From the NCBI RefSeq assembly GCF_007290395.2, contig NZ_CP041656.2, forward strand, positions 4,092,001-4,156,000: a DNA stretch of 64,000 nt, in the 5' to 3' direction. Of the stretch, positions 27,433 to 36,008 are shown piece after piece. The stretch comes from Bradyrhizobium cosmicum (GTDB lineage: Bacteria > Pseudomonadota > Alphaproteobacteria > Rhizobiales > Xanthobacteraceae). Every line of letters starts with the position of its first letter. Position 1 is the stretch's first letter. The position numbers and the translations under genes were made by a program. The notes beneath the pieces are model-generated. The model did no database searches, was not told the origin of the DNA, and was given only the letters and a program-made list of their open reading frames with translations.

Positions 27433-28682
27433 ACGCCGAATGCGGACATGGCCGCAGGCCCGCCCTCGGCCATTCGGCCGCGCTGACAGGGACCACCGAT
27501 GGGCTCGCCGTCCTGATCGCGGCCTCGCTGCCCTGGTCGACCACGGCGCCGTCGATCCTCGTCGGCCTCTGGCTGCTGGCGGTGACGCCGACGATCGATT
27601 GGCGCGACTATGGGCGGCAGCTCGCCCGGCCTGCGTTCGCGCTGCCCTTTGCCTTCCTCCTGCTCGCCCTCGTCGGGACGCTATGGTCTGACGCTGCGTG
27701 GGCGGACCGGCTGCACGCGATCAAGCCGGTCGCCAAGCTCGTGCTGATTCCGGCGCTGCTCTACCATTTCAGCCGGTCGGAGCGCGGCTCCTGGGTCTGC
27801 CTCGCCTTTCTTGGCTCCTGCGTGCTGCTTGCGGTCTATTCCTGGATCGTGTTGCTCGATCCCGCCTGGAAGATCACCACGACGGCGTCGGCGGGCGTTC
27901 CCGTCAAGAACTACATCGACCAGAGCCAGGAATTCACCCTCTGCGCCTTTGCACTTGCGCTGCCCGCGCTGATTTTCTGGCGCGACAGACGCGTGGTCGC
28001 CACGGGCGCGTGCCTGGCGGTGATCCTGCTGTTCATCACCAACATGGTGTTCGTCGCCTCCGCCCGCACGGCGCTGCTCTGCATCGCCGTGCTGCTCGCC
28101 CTGTTCGCCTGGCGACATCTCGACCGGCGGGCGGCGCTGCTCCTGCTCGCGGGCGCTGTCGCCGCGAGCGCGCTGGCCTGGACGACGTCGCCCTATCTGC
28201 GCCAGCGCATCACCGACATCGCCGTCGAATATCATCGTGGCCATGAGGACATCAGCCGCGCCTCGACCGCGCAGCGGCTGACCTATTGGCGCAAGGCGCT
28301 TCACGCCTTCACCGAGGCGCCCCTGATCGGCCATGGCACCGGATCGATCAAGCGGCAGTTCGAGCGCGCCGCCACCAGCACAAGCAGCCTCGAAGCGGAG
28401 ATAGTCAGCAATCCCCACAACCAGACCCTCAACGTCGCCATGCAATGGGGCCTGCTCGGCGTAGTCCTTCTCTACGCGATGTGGATCGCCCACCTTCGCC
28501 TGTTCCTGGGCGGAGGTTTACCGGGCCAGGGTCTTGCCGCCTGGATCGGCCTTGTCGCCGTCGTTCAGAACATCGCGAGCTCGCTGCTGAACTCGCACCT
28601 GTTCGATTTCCACGAGGGCTGGATGTATGTGCTCGGCGTCGGCGTCGCCGGCGGCATGGTGCTGAAGCGCAGCCGGCCCTGA
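27429..28682 (+). CDS. O-antigen ligase / polymerase family membrane protein
   Basis: A 417-residue polytopic protein with about 11 hydrophobic segments. The Wzy_C region carries the characteristic GHGTGSIK and NPHNQTLNVAMQWGLLG in a large periplasmic loop. Members either transfer a finished glycan to lipid A-core (WaaL) or polymerise repeat units (Wzy). In an ABC-dependent pathway the ligase role is likelier. It overlaps the preceding gene by 4 bases (ATGA) and ends directly against the convergent binding-protein gene, leaving no intergenic base. Confidence 0.9.
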   Translation: MNAECGHGRRPALGHSAALTGTTDGLAVLIAASLPWSTTAPSILVGLWLLAVTPTIDWRDYGRQLARPAFALPFAFLLLALVGTLWSDAAWADRLHAIKPVAKLVLIPALLYHFSRSERGSWVCLAFLGSCVLLAVYSWIVLLDPAWKITTTASAGVPVKNYIDQSQEFTLCAFALALPALIFWRDRRVVATGACLAVILLFITNMVFVASARTALLCIAVLLALFAWRHLDRRAALLLLAGAVAASALAWTTSPYLRQRITDIAVEYHRGHEDISRASTAQRLTYWRKALHAFTEAPLIGHGTGSIKRQFERAATSTSSLEAEIVSNPHNQTLNVAMQWGLLGVVLLYAMWIAHLRLFLGGGLPGQGLAAWIGLVAVVQNIASSLLNSHLFDFHEGWMYVLGVGVAGGMVLKRSRP

Positions 28683-29918
28683 CTACTGGCTGCGCTCGTG
28701 GCCGACCTCGCCGGTGATGACGTCGCCGAACAGCTCCCAGGCTTGCCCGTTGAAGCGCATCAACTGCATCTGCTCGATCGGGAAGTAATCATCTGCCGAC
28801 GTGTTGACCATGATGCCGGGCAGCATCAGGTCGGTGTGGAAATTCTTCAGGCTGGTGGCCTGCTTCATCGCGTTCTCGCGCGTGAGGTTGTCGCCGCACT
28901 GCTTCAGCACCTGCGCCATCGCCTCGGCCTGCACATAGCCATAGAGGTTGTTGGCATTGGTCTTGTCGCCATCGGGGTAATATTTGTCCATGAATTCGCG
29001 CCACTTCACCACGGCCGGGTCCTTGTCCCAGGTCGGATCGGTCGGGTCCTTCAGATACGCGGTCGAGATGATGTCCCTGGCATAGTCGAGCCCGGCGGGC
29101 TTCAGCACCGACGCGATGGAGGTGGCCGTGTTGGCGAGGAAGAATTTCGGTTTCCAGCCGAGCTCGCCGACCTTTCGGATCGCCTGCGCCGAACCCTTTG
29201 GCGCGGCCCACGAGAAGAAGATGTCCGCACCGGAATCGTGCAGGGCGACGATCTGTGAGTCGATCGAGGGATCGCTGACCTCGTAGGACTTGTCGGCAAT
29301 GATCATGCCGGCTTTGTCGCCGAGACCGTCCTTCAGGCCCTTGAACTGGTCCTTGCCCGCGTCGTCATTCTGCCAGAGCACCGCGATCTTGCTGTTCGGA
29401 AACTTGTCACGGATATATTTCGCGTAGATCCGCCCCTCGCTCTGGTAGTTCGGCTGAAAGCCCATCGTCCACGGGAAGTTCTTGGGATCGCCGAACTTGG
29501 TGCCACCGGAGGCAACGAAGAGCTGCGGCACCTTCTTGGCGTTCATGTATTTCATGATCGCGGAATTCGAGGGCGTACCGAGCGGCTGGAAGATCAGCAG
29601 AACCTCGTCGCTCTCGACCAGCTTGCGCGCCTGCTCGATCGCCTTCGGCGGCGAGTAGGCGTCGTCATAGCTGATGAAATTGATCTTGCGCCCGTTGATG
29701 CCGCCCTGGTCGTTGATCATCCTGAAGAAGGCAGCCTCGGTCTTGCCGATCACGCCATAGGACGAGGCCGGCCCGCTATAGGGCATGATGTTGCCGATCT
29801 TCACTTCGGTGTCGGTGGCGCCGGGATCGTATTTCTTCTGCGCCGAGGCCGGTGCCGTGACGAGCACGCCGACAGCAAGCATGGCGAGGGCAGCAAGGCT
29901 TTTGCGACGACCCGGCAT
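28683..29918 (-). CDS. Periplasmic ABC substrate-binding protein, branched-chain amino acid (LivK-like) family
   Basis: 411 residues with a clear Sec signal peptide (cleavage after ASA at about residue 26). The Peripla_BP_6 fold is visible from VKIGNIMPYSGPASSYGVIG onward, with the GGINGRKINFISYDDAYSP and VLWQNDDAGKDQF segments typical of Liv-type receptors in rhizobia. No permease or ATPase genes are adjacent, so it is an orphan receptor; ligands in this family range from amino acids to aromatic acids. Its stop codon abuts that of the convergent ligase gene. Confidence 0.93.
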   Translation of the reverse strand: MPGRRKSLAALAMLAVGVLVTAPASAQKKYDPGATDTEVKIGNIMPYSGPASSYGVIGKTEAAFFRMINDQGGINGRKINFISYDDAYSPPKAIEQARKLVESDEVLLIFQPLGTPSNSAIMKYMNAKKVPQLFVASGGTKFGDPKNFPWTMGFQPNYQSEGRIYAKYIRDKFPNSKIAVLWQNDDAGKDQFKGLKDGLGDKAGMIIADKSYEVSDPSIDSQIVALHDSGADIFFSWAAPKGSAQAIRKVGELGWKPKFFLANTATSIASVLKPAGLDYARDIISTAYLKDPTDPTWDKDPAVVKWREFMDKYYPDGDKTNANNLYGYVQAEAMAQVLKQCGDNLTRENAMKQATSLKNFHTDLMLPGIMVNTSADDYFPIEQMQLMRFNGQAWELFGDVITGEVGHERSQ

Positions 29919-30026
29919 CGTTCTCTCCCCTGTGTTTTGTAGTCTTGTTTTGCCGCGAGTGTCGCAAGGCGGCGTGCTGCTGGCAAGCGTGGCGATTTTC
30001 CGCGACGTGAAACGACGATTTGGAAC

Positions 30027-30947
30027 TTACACCGTGCGCCGCAGCAGATTCAGAACGCGTCCGTCGATCACGAGCAACGCGCTGCCGATGACGATGGCGC
30101 CCGCGATCTCGCGCATGGAGATCGGCTCACCCAGCGCCAGCGACCCCAGAAGAATGGCGGTGACGGGAATGAGCAGCGTCACCAGCATGACGTTGCTCGC
30201 GCCGGAGCGCCGTATGATCTGAAAGAAGACGATATAAGCGAGCGCCGTCGACAGGCCGGCAAGGCCAAGCACGGCGAGCCAGGTCGCGAGGCCGGGGATC
30301 GGCAGATGCCAAGGCTGCTCGACCACGCCGGCAACGACGGCCATCATCACCGTGGACGCCATCAGCTGAAATGTCGCCGTGCCGAGCGGGGCGGAGTCCT
30401 TCAACAGCCGCCGCGCGGCGAGCGCTGCAAAGCCATAGCTGCACGCGCCGCCAAGGCAGAACAAAATGCCGAGCCCCTGCCCTGCTTTCGTCTCGATGCC
30501 CCACCCGCGAAGGATGATCACGCCGAGAAGGCCGAGCGCCACGCCGCCCACGCGCCGCATCTGCAAGGCTTCTTCGCCTGCCGCGGCCATCACCGTCACC
30601 GTAAACAACGGCGTGGTCGCATTCAGGATCGACGCCAGACCACTGGAGATGAAGGTCTGGCCGATCACGATCAGCGAGAACGGAATGGCGTTGTTGAGCA
30701 GCCCCATCGTGACGAATGGTGTCCAACCCATCAGCCCCCTCGGAAAAGCGATCCCCCGCATGCGCATGAGCGGCAGCAGGATGGCCGCGCCGAGAGCGAC
30801 GCGCAGCAACACCAGCGTCAACGGCGGCAACTCCCGCAGCGCCGCGCCATTGAAGAAGAACGAGCCGCCCCAGAGCATGGAGAGCACAGCGAGCAGCGAC
30901 CAGTCTCGCGTGTCGATCCGGTTGTCGTTCGGGGGCATGGATTTCAC
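30027..30947 (-). CDS. EamA/DMT family transporter
   Basis: A 306-residue inner-membrane protein with ten predicted helices in two EamA repeats (about 15-145 and 160-298). The family motif is seen as LLAVLSMLWGGSFFFNGAAL at the start and GALALGEP-like text (GSLALGEPISMREIAGAIVI) near the end. It is probably a metabolite or drug exporter; the substrate is not deducible. ATG codons at residues 1 and 4 are both possible. It is separated from its neighbours by about 100 bases on each side. Confidence 0.9.
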   Translation of the reverse strand: MKSMPPNDNRIDTRDWSLLAVLSMLWGGSFFFNGAALRELPPLTLVLLRVALGAAILLPLMRMRGIAFPRGLMGWTPFVTMGLLNNAIPFSLIVIGQTFISSGLASILNATTPLFTVTVMAAAGEEALQMRRVGGVALGLLGVIILRGWGIETKAGQGLGILFCLGGACSYGFAALAARRLLKDSAPLGTATFQLMASTVMMAVVAGVVEQPWHLPIPGLATWLAVLGLAGLSTALAYIVFFQIIRRSGASNVMLVTLLIPVTAILLGSLALGEPISMREIAGAIVIGSALLVIDGRVLNLLRRTV

Positions 30948-31070
30948 CTCGGCGTCCAGGCCCGCCGCCTAAAACACCGCGGCCAATCGCGCCACCCGAT
31001 TTCCGATGAGATCGTGGCTGCCTGAGTTCAGAAGCGATGGGGCGCCAAGGCGACCATATCGACGCGCCGG

Positions 31071-31952
31071 TCAGGACGGCTTCTTCGGCCGCGACACCAG
31101 CTCGATCATCTTGCCTTCGTCGTCGTCAGGCATCACGGCCTTCGCCTGCGCGTAGGACTCGACCGCGGCGCGCGCGACCAGCGGCTTGTCGGCGAGAAGA
31201 CTCTCCGCGAGCTTGACGGCATAGGCGGCATCCTTGTGCCGCAGCGCCGTCGTGAACGTCGCACCGCTGAAATCGCGGGCGACCATGCGCTTGGAGTGGC
31301 GCTGCACCTGGGGGCTTGCGGCCACGCCCGCCTGGATCGATTCCAGTACAAGGTTCATGTCGAGCCCGGCCTGCTCGGCAATCGCGAGGCCCTCGGCGAG
31401 GCCGGCAATCTGGATCGCGCCCATCAAATTGTTGATGAGCTTGTAGACCGTGCCGGCGCCGACCGGTCCAAAATGGCGGATGGTCGAGCCGATGGGATCG
31501 AGATAGGGTCGCGCGCGATCGAGGTCAGCCGCGTTGGCGCCGACCAGCAGCGTCAGTTTCCCGCCCGCCGCCGCATCCGGCAAACCCGTCACGGGACAAT
31601 CGAGATAGATCAGGCTGCGCGCGTTGAGTTCGCGGCCCATCTCGCGGGCGTGGTCATAGGAGACGGTTGAGCATTCGATCGCGATGGTACCAGCCTTCGC
31701 TGTCTTGGCCGCGCCCTTGGGCCCAAGCCAGACCGCGCGCGAGGCTTCGTCGTCGGCCACCATGGTCACGACCGCGTCGGCATCGATCGCGGCATCCTCC
31801 GGCGAGGTCGCCCAATGTGCGCCGCGCGCGATCAGGTCTTCGGCTTTTGCCTTGCTGCGATTCCACAGCGTCACCGTGAAGCCGGCATCGAGATAGCGGC
31901 CGGCCATGCCGTGGCCCATCCGTCCGAGCCCGATGAAGGCAACGCGCGGCAT
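31071..31952 (-). CDS. NAD(P)-dependent beta-hydroxyacid dehydrogenase (3-hydroxyisobutyrate dehydrogenase family)
   Basis: A 293-residue protein. The N-terminal Rossmann fold has GLGRMG (G8, G10, G13), the substrate-binding CPVTGLPDAAAGGKLTLLVG starts at 119, and the catalytic lysine is K171 in YKLINNLMG. The all-helical C-terminal domain follows. The ATG at 31952 shares one base with the prfB stop (TGATG), so it is translated from the prfB message. Likely substrates are small beta-hydroxyacids such as 3-hydroxyisobutyrate or tartronate; the exact one is uncertain. Confidence 0.92.
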   Translation of the reverse strand: MPRVAFIGLGRMGHGMAGRYLDAGFTVTLWNRSKAKAEDLIARGAHWATSPEDAAIDADAVVTMVADDEASRAVWLGPKGAAKTAKAGTIAIECSTVSYDHAREMGRELNARSLIYLDCPVTGLPDAAAGGKLTLLVGANAADLDRARPYLDPIGSTIRHFGPVGAGTVYKLINNLMGAIQIAGLAEGLAIAEQAGLDMNLVLESIQAGVAASPQVQRHSKRMVARDFSGATFTTALRHKDAAYAVKLAESLLADKPLVARAAVESYAQAKAVMPDDDEGKMIELVSRPKKPS

Positions 31953-33083
31953 CAGTCGACGTCCTCGATGTCGGCCCCAGGGGTGCCGAAGGCGCGTTGC
32001 GCCAGCGTCGCGGCCATGAAGTCGTCGAGCTCGCCGTTGAGCACGCCCGCGGTGTCGGAGGTCTGCACGCCCGTGCGCAGATCCTTCACCATCTGGTAGG
32101 GCTGCAGCACGTAGGAGCGGATCTGGTGACCCCAGCCGATATCGGTCTTGGCAGCCTGGTCGGCGGCAGCCTTCTCCTCGCGCTTCTTCAGCTCGATTTC
32201 GTAAAGGCGCGCACGCAGCATGTCCCAGGCCTGCGCCTTGTTCTTGTGCTGCGAGCGGCCGGCCTGGCAGACCACCGCAACGCCGGTCGGAATGTGCGTC
32301 AGGCGCACCGCGGATTCGGTCTTGTTGACGTGCTGGCCGCCGGCGCCGCCCGAACGCATGGTGTCGACGCGGACGTCGGATTCCTTGATGTCGATCTTGA
32401 TGCTGTCGTCGATGACCGGGAACACCTGCACGCTCGAGAACGAGGTGTGCCGGCGCGCGTTGGAATCGAACGGCGAAATGCGCACCAGGCGGTGCACGCC
32501 TGCCTCGGTCTTCAGCCAGCCATAGGCGTTGTGGCCGGAGACCTGGATCGTCGCCGACTTGATGCCCGCTTCTTCGCCCTCGGACTCTTCGAGGAACTCG
32601 ACCTTGAAGCCGTGCGTCTCGGCCCAGCGCGTGTACATGCGCAAGAGCATCTGCGCCCAATCCTGGCTCTCGGTGCCGCCGGCGCCGGCATGGACTTCGA
32701 GATAGGAATCGAAGCGATCGGCCTCGCCCGACAGCAGCGCCTCGAGCTCGCGCCGGGCGACTTCCTTCTTGAGGGCTTTCAGCGCAGCTTCAGCTTCAGC
32801 CACGACGCCGGTATCGCCCTCGGCTTCGCCGAGCTCGATCATGCCGATGTCGTCTTCGAGCTCCTGCTCGACCTTGCCGATGCCGGACAGCGAATCCTCG
32901 AGCGAGGTGCGCTCCTGCATCAGTTTCTGGGCTTTCTGGGGATCGTTCCAGAGGTTGGGATCTTCTGCGAGCTTGTTCAGCTCAGCGAGGCGCGCCGTCG
33001 ATTTCTCGACGTCAAAGATGCCTCCTCAGCAGCCCGACTGACTGCTTGATCTCTTCTACCAACCGTTCGATTTCGGCGCGCAT
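31952..33083 (-). CDS. prfB: Peptide chain release factor 2, with programmed +1 frameshift
   Basis: RF2 terminates at UGA and UAA. The reading frame starts at 33083 ([20 protein letters not shown]) and meets an in-frame UGA at codon 24 (33014-33012). The message there reads AGGAGG-CAT-CTT-TGA-C, the classic autoregulatory slip site: an SD-like hexamer, a CUU slippery codon and a UGA stop followed by C. A +1 shift continues as [15 protein letters not shown] to give 376 residues. The stop-recognition SPF is in [12 protein letters not shown] and the catalytic GGQ is at about 248-250. It lies between mrcA and a coupled dehydrogenase gene. Confidence 0.97.
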
Positions 33084-33098
33084 GTGGTTCTCTGATCT

Positions 33099-33177
33099 CG
33101 CGGAATTGTTTCCGCGTGCAACTGAGATCGCGGTGTAGCGGCGGCGGCCGCAAAGCGCAACCGCCGCGGCCGCGATC
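33099..33177 (-). other. Two strong hairpins in the mrcA-prfB gap
   Basis: GATCGCGG (33126) pairs with CCGCGATC (33170) around an inner GCGGCGG/CCGCCGC stem. A second perfect 7-bp stem, CGCGGAA/TTCCGCG, lies at 33099-33116. Neither has a following U-run on the transcribed strand. They may modulate read-through into prfB or act as processing sites. Confidence 0.45.
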
Positions 33178-33191
33178 GTCGGTCTTATAAG

Positions 33192-35705
33192 CTAGTACAG
33201 CCCGCCGGTGCCCGGCCGCATGAAGAAGCCGGAATCCGGCTGCTGCTGCTGCGAGGCCGGCATGCCGCCGCCGCGGCCGTCGGCATCGGCAACGCCGATG
33301 ACCGAGTAATTATCTGGCGGCGCCGTGCCCGGCTTGAACGCTTCGAGGATGGTTCCGCCGGTCTCGCCGGGGCCGGCGCGCATGCCGGTCTTCGCAACGA
33401 CGCGGACCAGCTTGATGCCGGCCGGCACCTTGAACGGAACCGCAGGCTTGTCGGCGAGCGCGAGCTTGAGGAAATCGCGCGCGATGGGAGCGGCCAGATG
33501 GCCGCCGGTCGCGGCGTTGCCTTTGCCGAGCGGACGCGGCTTGTCGTAGCCCATATAGATGGCAACGGCGACGTCGGGCGAGAAGCCGACGAACCAGGCG
33601 TCCTTTGCCTCATTGGTCGTACCGGTCTTGCCGGCGATCGGCTTGCCGACCTCCTTGACCACGGTCGCGGTACCGGCCTGCACGACACCCTCCATCAGCT
33701 CGGTGATCTGATAGGCGGTCATGGAATCCAGCACCTGCTCGCGGCGGTCGATCAACTGCGGCTCGGCCTGGTTCTTCCAGCCGCCCGGCGCGTCGCAGCC
33801 GCGGCATTCGCGCTGGTCGTGCTTGAAGATGGTGTGGCCGTAGCGATCCTGGATACGGTCGATCAAGGTCGGCTTCACCCGGCGGCCGCCATTGGCGAGC
33901 ATCGAATAGGCCGTGACCATGCGCATCGCCGTGGTCTCGCCGGCGCCGAGCGCGTAGGAGAGATAGTTCGGCAGTTCGTCATAGACGCCGAAGCGGCGGG
34001 CATATTCGCCGATCAGCGGCATGCCGATGTCCTGCGCGAGGCGCACGGTCACGGTGTTGAGCGACTGCCGCAGCGCGTTGCGCAGCGTCACCGGTCCCTG
34101 GAACTTTCCGGAGGAGAAGTTTTCGGGCCGCCACACGCCGGCGCCCTGGCCCTGGTCGATTTCGATCGGCGCGTCGAGCACGACGGTCGAGGGCGTATAG
34201 CCGTTGTCGAGCGCGGCCGAATAGACGATCGGCTTGAACGAGGAGCCCGGCTGACGGTAGGCCTGCGTGGCGCGGTTGAACTGGCTCTGGTCGAACGAGA
34301 AGCCGCCGACCATCGCGAGCACGCGCCCGGTCCATGGGTCCATCGCCACCATCGCACCGGACACTTCGGGAATCTGGCGCAGCCGGTACTGGCCTTCGAC
34401 CGGCTGTCCCTCCTTGGTATAGAGCGGATCGGCATAGATCACGTCGCCGGGCTGCAACACCTGCGCCACCGACGTCGGGGTCTTGCCCTTGGTGTTGCCC
34501 TGGGCCGCCCTCGCCCAGCGCACGCCGTCGGCCGTGATGAGGCCGGTCTCGCGCTGCTTGCTCACGGCGCCGCCGAGCTCACGGCTCGGCTGGAAACCGA
34601 TCCGCGCCGACTGGTCGCTGGTCTCCAGCACCACCGCCATGCGCCATGGCGAGATGTCGGAGAGCGACTTGATCTCCGCGAGCTTCACGCCCCAATCGCC
34701 CGACGTATCGAGCTTGCTCATGGCGCCGCGATAGCCCTGCTGCTCGTCATAGTTCACGAGGCCGGCGACCATGGCCTTGCGCGCCATGACCTGGATCTTC
34801 GGATCGAGCGTGGTGCGGACGGAAAGCCCGCCCTCGTAGAGCTTCTTCTCGCCGTAGCGTTCGAAGATATCGCGGCGGACTTCCTCGGCGAAATACTCGC
34901 CGGCGAAGGTGTGGGCACCGTTGGAGCGGCTGGTGACGGCCAGCGGCTCCTTGCGGGCCTTGTCGGCGTCGGCCTGCTTGATCCAGCCGTTCTCCACCAG
35001 ACGATCGATCACGTAATTGCGGCGCTCGATGGCGCGGTCGCGGTTGCGGACCGGATGCAGCGTCGCGGGCATCTTCGGCAGCGCGGCCAGATAGGACGCT
35101 TCGGCGACGGTCAGCTCGTTCACCGATTTGTCGAAATAGACCAGCGAAGCGGCCGCGATGCCGTAGGCGCCGAGGCCGAGATAGATCTCGTTCAGATACA
35201 GCTCGAGGATCTTGTCCTTCGAATAGGTCTTCTCGATCCGCATCGCCAGCAAGGCTTCCTTGATCTTGCGGGCGAAGGAGACCTCGTTGGTGAGCAGGAA
35301 GTTCTTGGCGACCTGCTGGGTGATGGTGGAGGCGCCCTGCGGACGGCGGTTCGAGCCGTAGTTCTGGATATAGGCCACGCCGGCGCGCGCCATGCCGGTG
35401 TAGTCGATGCCGCCATGCTCGTAGAAATTCTTGTCCTCGGCCGCCAGGAACGCGTTGATCACGAGCTTCGGCACCGCCTGGATCGGCAGATACAGCCGCC
35501 GCTCCTTGGCGTATTCGCCGAGCAGCGAGCCGTCGACCGCGTGCACGCGGGTCATCACGGGCGGCTCGTAATCCTGAAGCTGAGAGTAGTCCGGCAAGTC
35601 CTTGGAGAAATGCCAGATCAGGCCTGCCACGGCCCCGACACCGACAAGGAACACCACCGTTCCCGCGGCGAACAGGAAGCCCATGAACCGCACCAGCAAG
35701 CGCAT
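33192..35705 (-). CDS. mrcA: Penicillin-binding protein 1A (bifunctional transglycosylase/transpeptidase)
   Basis: 837 residues, normal for class A PBPs. One N-terminal membrane anchor (about 7-31) is followed by a GT51 glycosyltransferase domain with the catalytic glutamate in FLAAEDKNFYEHGG and TITQQVAKN. The transpeptidase domain carries SSFK (S488 to K491), SLN in LRQSLNTVTVRL and KTG in AGKTGTTNEAKDAW. It polymerises and cross-links peptidoglycan at the periplasmic face. The amidase-mrcA-prfB order is conserved in alphaproteobacteria. Confidence 0.97.
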   Translation of the reverse strand: MRLLVRFMGFLFAAGTVVFLVGVGAVAGLIWHFSKDLPDYSQLQDYEPPVMTRVHAVDGSLLGEYAKERRLYLPIQAVPKLVINAFLAAEDKNFYEHGGIDYTGMARAGVAYIQNYGSNRRPQGASTITQQVAKNFLLTNEVSFARKIKEALLAMRIEKTYSKDKILELYLNEIYLGLGAYGIAAASLVYFDKSVNELTVAEASYLAALPKMPATLHPVRNRDRAIERRNYVIDRLVENGWIKQADADKARKEPLAVTSRSNGAHTFAGEYFAEEVRRDIFERYGEKKLYEGGLSVRTTLDPKIQVMARKAMVAGLVNYDEQQGYRGAMSKLDTSGDWGVKLAEIKSLSDISPWRMAVVLETSDQSARIGFQPSRELGGAVSKQRETGLITADGVRWARAAQGNTKGKTPTSVAQVLQPGDVIYADPLYTKEGQPVEGQYRLRQIPEVSGAMVAMDPWTGRVLAMVGGFSFDQSQFNRATQAYRQPGSSFKPIVYSAALDNGYTPSTVVLDAPIEIDQGQGAGVWRPENFSSGKFQGPVTLRNALRQSLNTVTVRLAQDIGMPLIGEYARRFGVYDELPNYLSYALGAGETTAMRMVTAYSMLANGGRRVKPTLIDRIQDRYGHTIFKHDQRECRGCDAPGGWKNQAEPQLIDRREQVLDSMTAYQITELMEGVVQAGTATVVKEVGKPIAGKTGTTNEAKDAWFVGFSPDVAVAIYMGYDKPRPLGKGNAATGGHLAAPIARDFLKLALADKPAVPFKVPAGIKLVRVVAKTGMRAGPGETGGTILEAFKPGTAPPDNYSVIGVADADGRGGGMPASQQQQPDSGFFMRPGTGGLY

Positions 35706-36008
35706 TATCTGTTTATCCGTTCAAACTCTGGATCAGCCCAAGATCACAGCCCAAGATCACCGCCCAAGGCACCGAAGCTAAAGGCAACCAAACCAAAAGA
35801 AGCGCCAATCTCACGTCGCGAATTCACCGGCCGACTCAATACCATTCGTGCCGGACCTCAAGACGCTTGCCGAAAGGGGATTCTCGTCGATTCCGGAACC
35901 CCCTGCGGCGTTTTTATAAAGCGTCCGCTGTGGCCAAACTAGGGCTTTTGCGCCGGGACGGAAAACCCTTCTCAGAATCCCTTGCTCAGTTCGAGGGCCC
36001 CAGGGTCG
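35706..36008. other. 303-base gap between amidase and mrcA genes, with a tandem repeat
   Basis: The gap would be the mrcA 5' leader. Its mrcA-proximal end holds three tandem 13-base units at 35734-35772 (CAGCCCAAGATCA twice, then a diverged copy). No clear ribosome site precedes the mrcA ATG, and no convincing gene or terminator was seen. Confidence 0.5.
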
